Source of the DNA: an uncultured Coprococcus sp.
GTDB lineage: Bacteria; Bacillota; Clostridia; Lachnospirales; Lachnospiraceae
Assembly: GCA_900557435.1 (NCBI GenBank)
Contig: USSH01000171.1
Location: 1-5,849, forward strand
Direction: 5' to 3'
DNA length: 5,849 nucleotides
The translations under genes and the position numbers were made by a program. This document shows, piece by piece, positions 5,828 through 5,849 of this stretch; position 1 is the first letter of the stretch; each line of letters begins with the position of its first letter. Below the pieces are notes generated by a model. The model was not told where the DNA came from. It did not search any database and saw only the letters and a list, made by a program, of their open reading frames with translations.

Positions 5828-5849
5828 AAAATAATCCAAAGGGATTGAT

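Noticed and set aside
1..5849. CRISPR arrays, tRNA or rRNA genes, insertion sequences, att sites
   Set aside because: No regularly spaced repeats, cloverleaf, transposase or flanking direct repeats seen; the window is a conserved housekeeping operon with uniform codon use.

Overview
The window carries one complete, plus-strand SUF-type iron-sulfur cluster assembly locus: an Rrf2/IscR-family regulator gene followed by sufC, sufB, sufD, sufS and sufU. All six reading frames are intact, each with a recognisable Shine-Dalgarno sequence, and together they fill about 93% of the window. The order C-B-D-S-U, the use of SufU (no SufE or SufA), a short clostridial-type SufD and an upstream Rrf2 regulator point to an anaerobic low/mid-GC Firmicute. 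The many ATA (Ile) and AGA/AGG (Arg) codons and the look of the proteins suggest Lachnospiraceae (Butyrivibrio, Roseburia, Coprococcus relatives). That placement is an inference, not a match to a named genome.

Layout: bases 1-52 show no gene. A hairpin with a T run (53-89) looks like the terminator of whatever lies upstream. A sigma-A-like promoter (TTGACA at 103, TATCCT at 126) follows, and a 19-bp inverted repeat (117-135) sits directly on its -10 box. That is where an Rrf2 autorepressor would be expected to bind. A leader of about 117 nt with two small hairpins leads to the regulator gene (255-665). A 105-nt gap with no clear terminator or promoter leads to sufC (771-1520). After a 70-nt gap comes sufB (1591-2997), then sufD 13 nt later (3011-4078). 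sufS (4059-5276) overlaps sufD by 20 nt, and sufU (5266-5706) overlaps sufS by 11 nt. The tail (5707-5849) holds a 64-nt nested stem-loop, probably the operon terminator, although an extended -10 motif lies just in front of it.

How the genes work together: SufS, a PLP cysteine desulfurase, takes sulfur from cysteine as a persulfide on Cys360. SufU, a zinc-bound sulfurtransferase, accepts it and passes it to the SufB-SufC2-SufD scaffold, where ATP use by SufC drives cluster assembly at the SufB/SufD interface. The regulator has three conserved-type cysteines that could hold a cluster itself, so cluster status could feed back on the operon.

I did not find a new biological system here. The points worth a second look are the cysteine spacing in the regulator, the operator and leader palindromes, a lineage-type change in a conserved SufS motif, and the structured 3' element.
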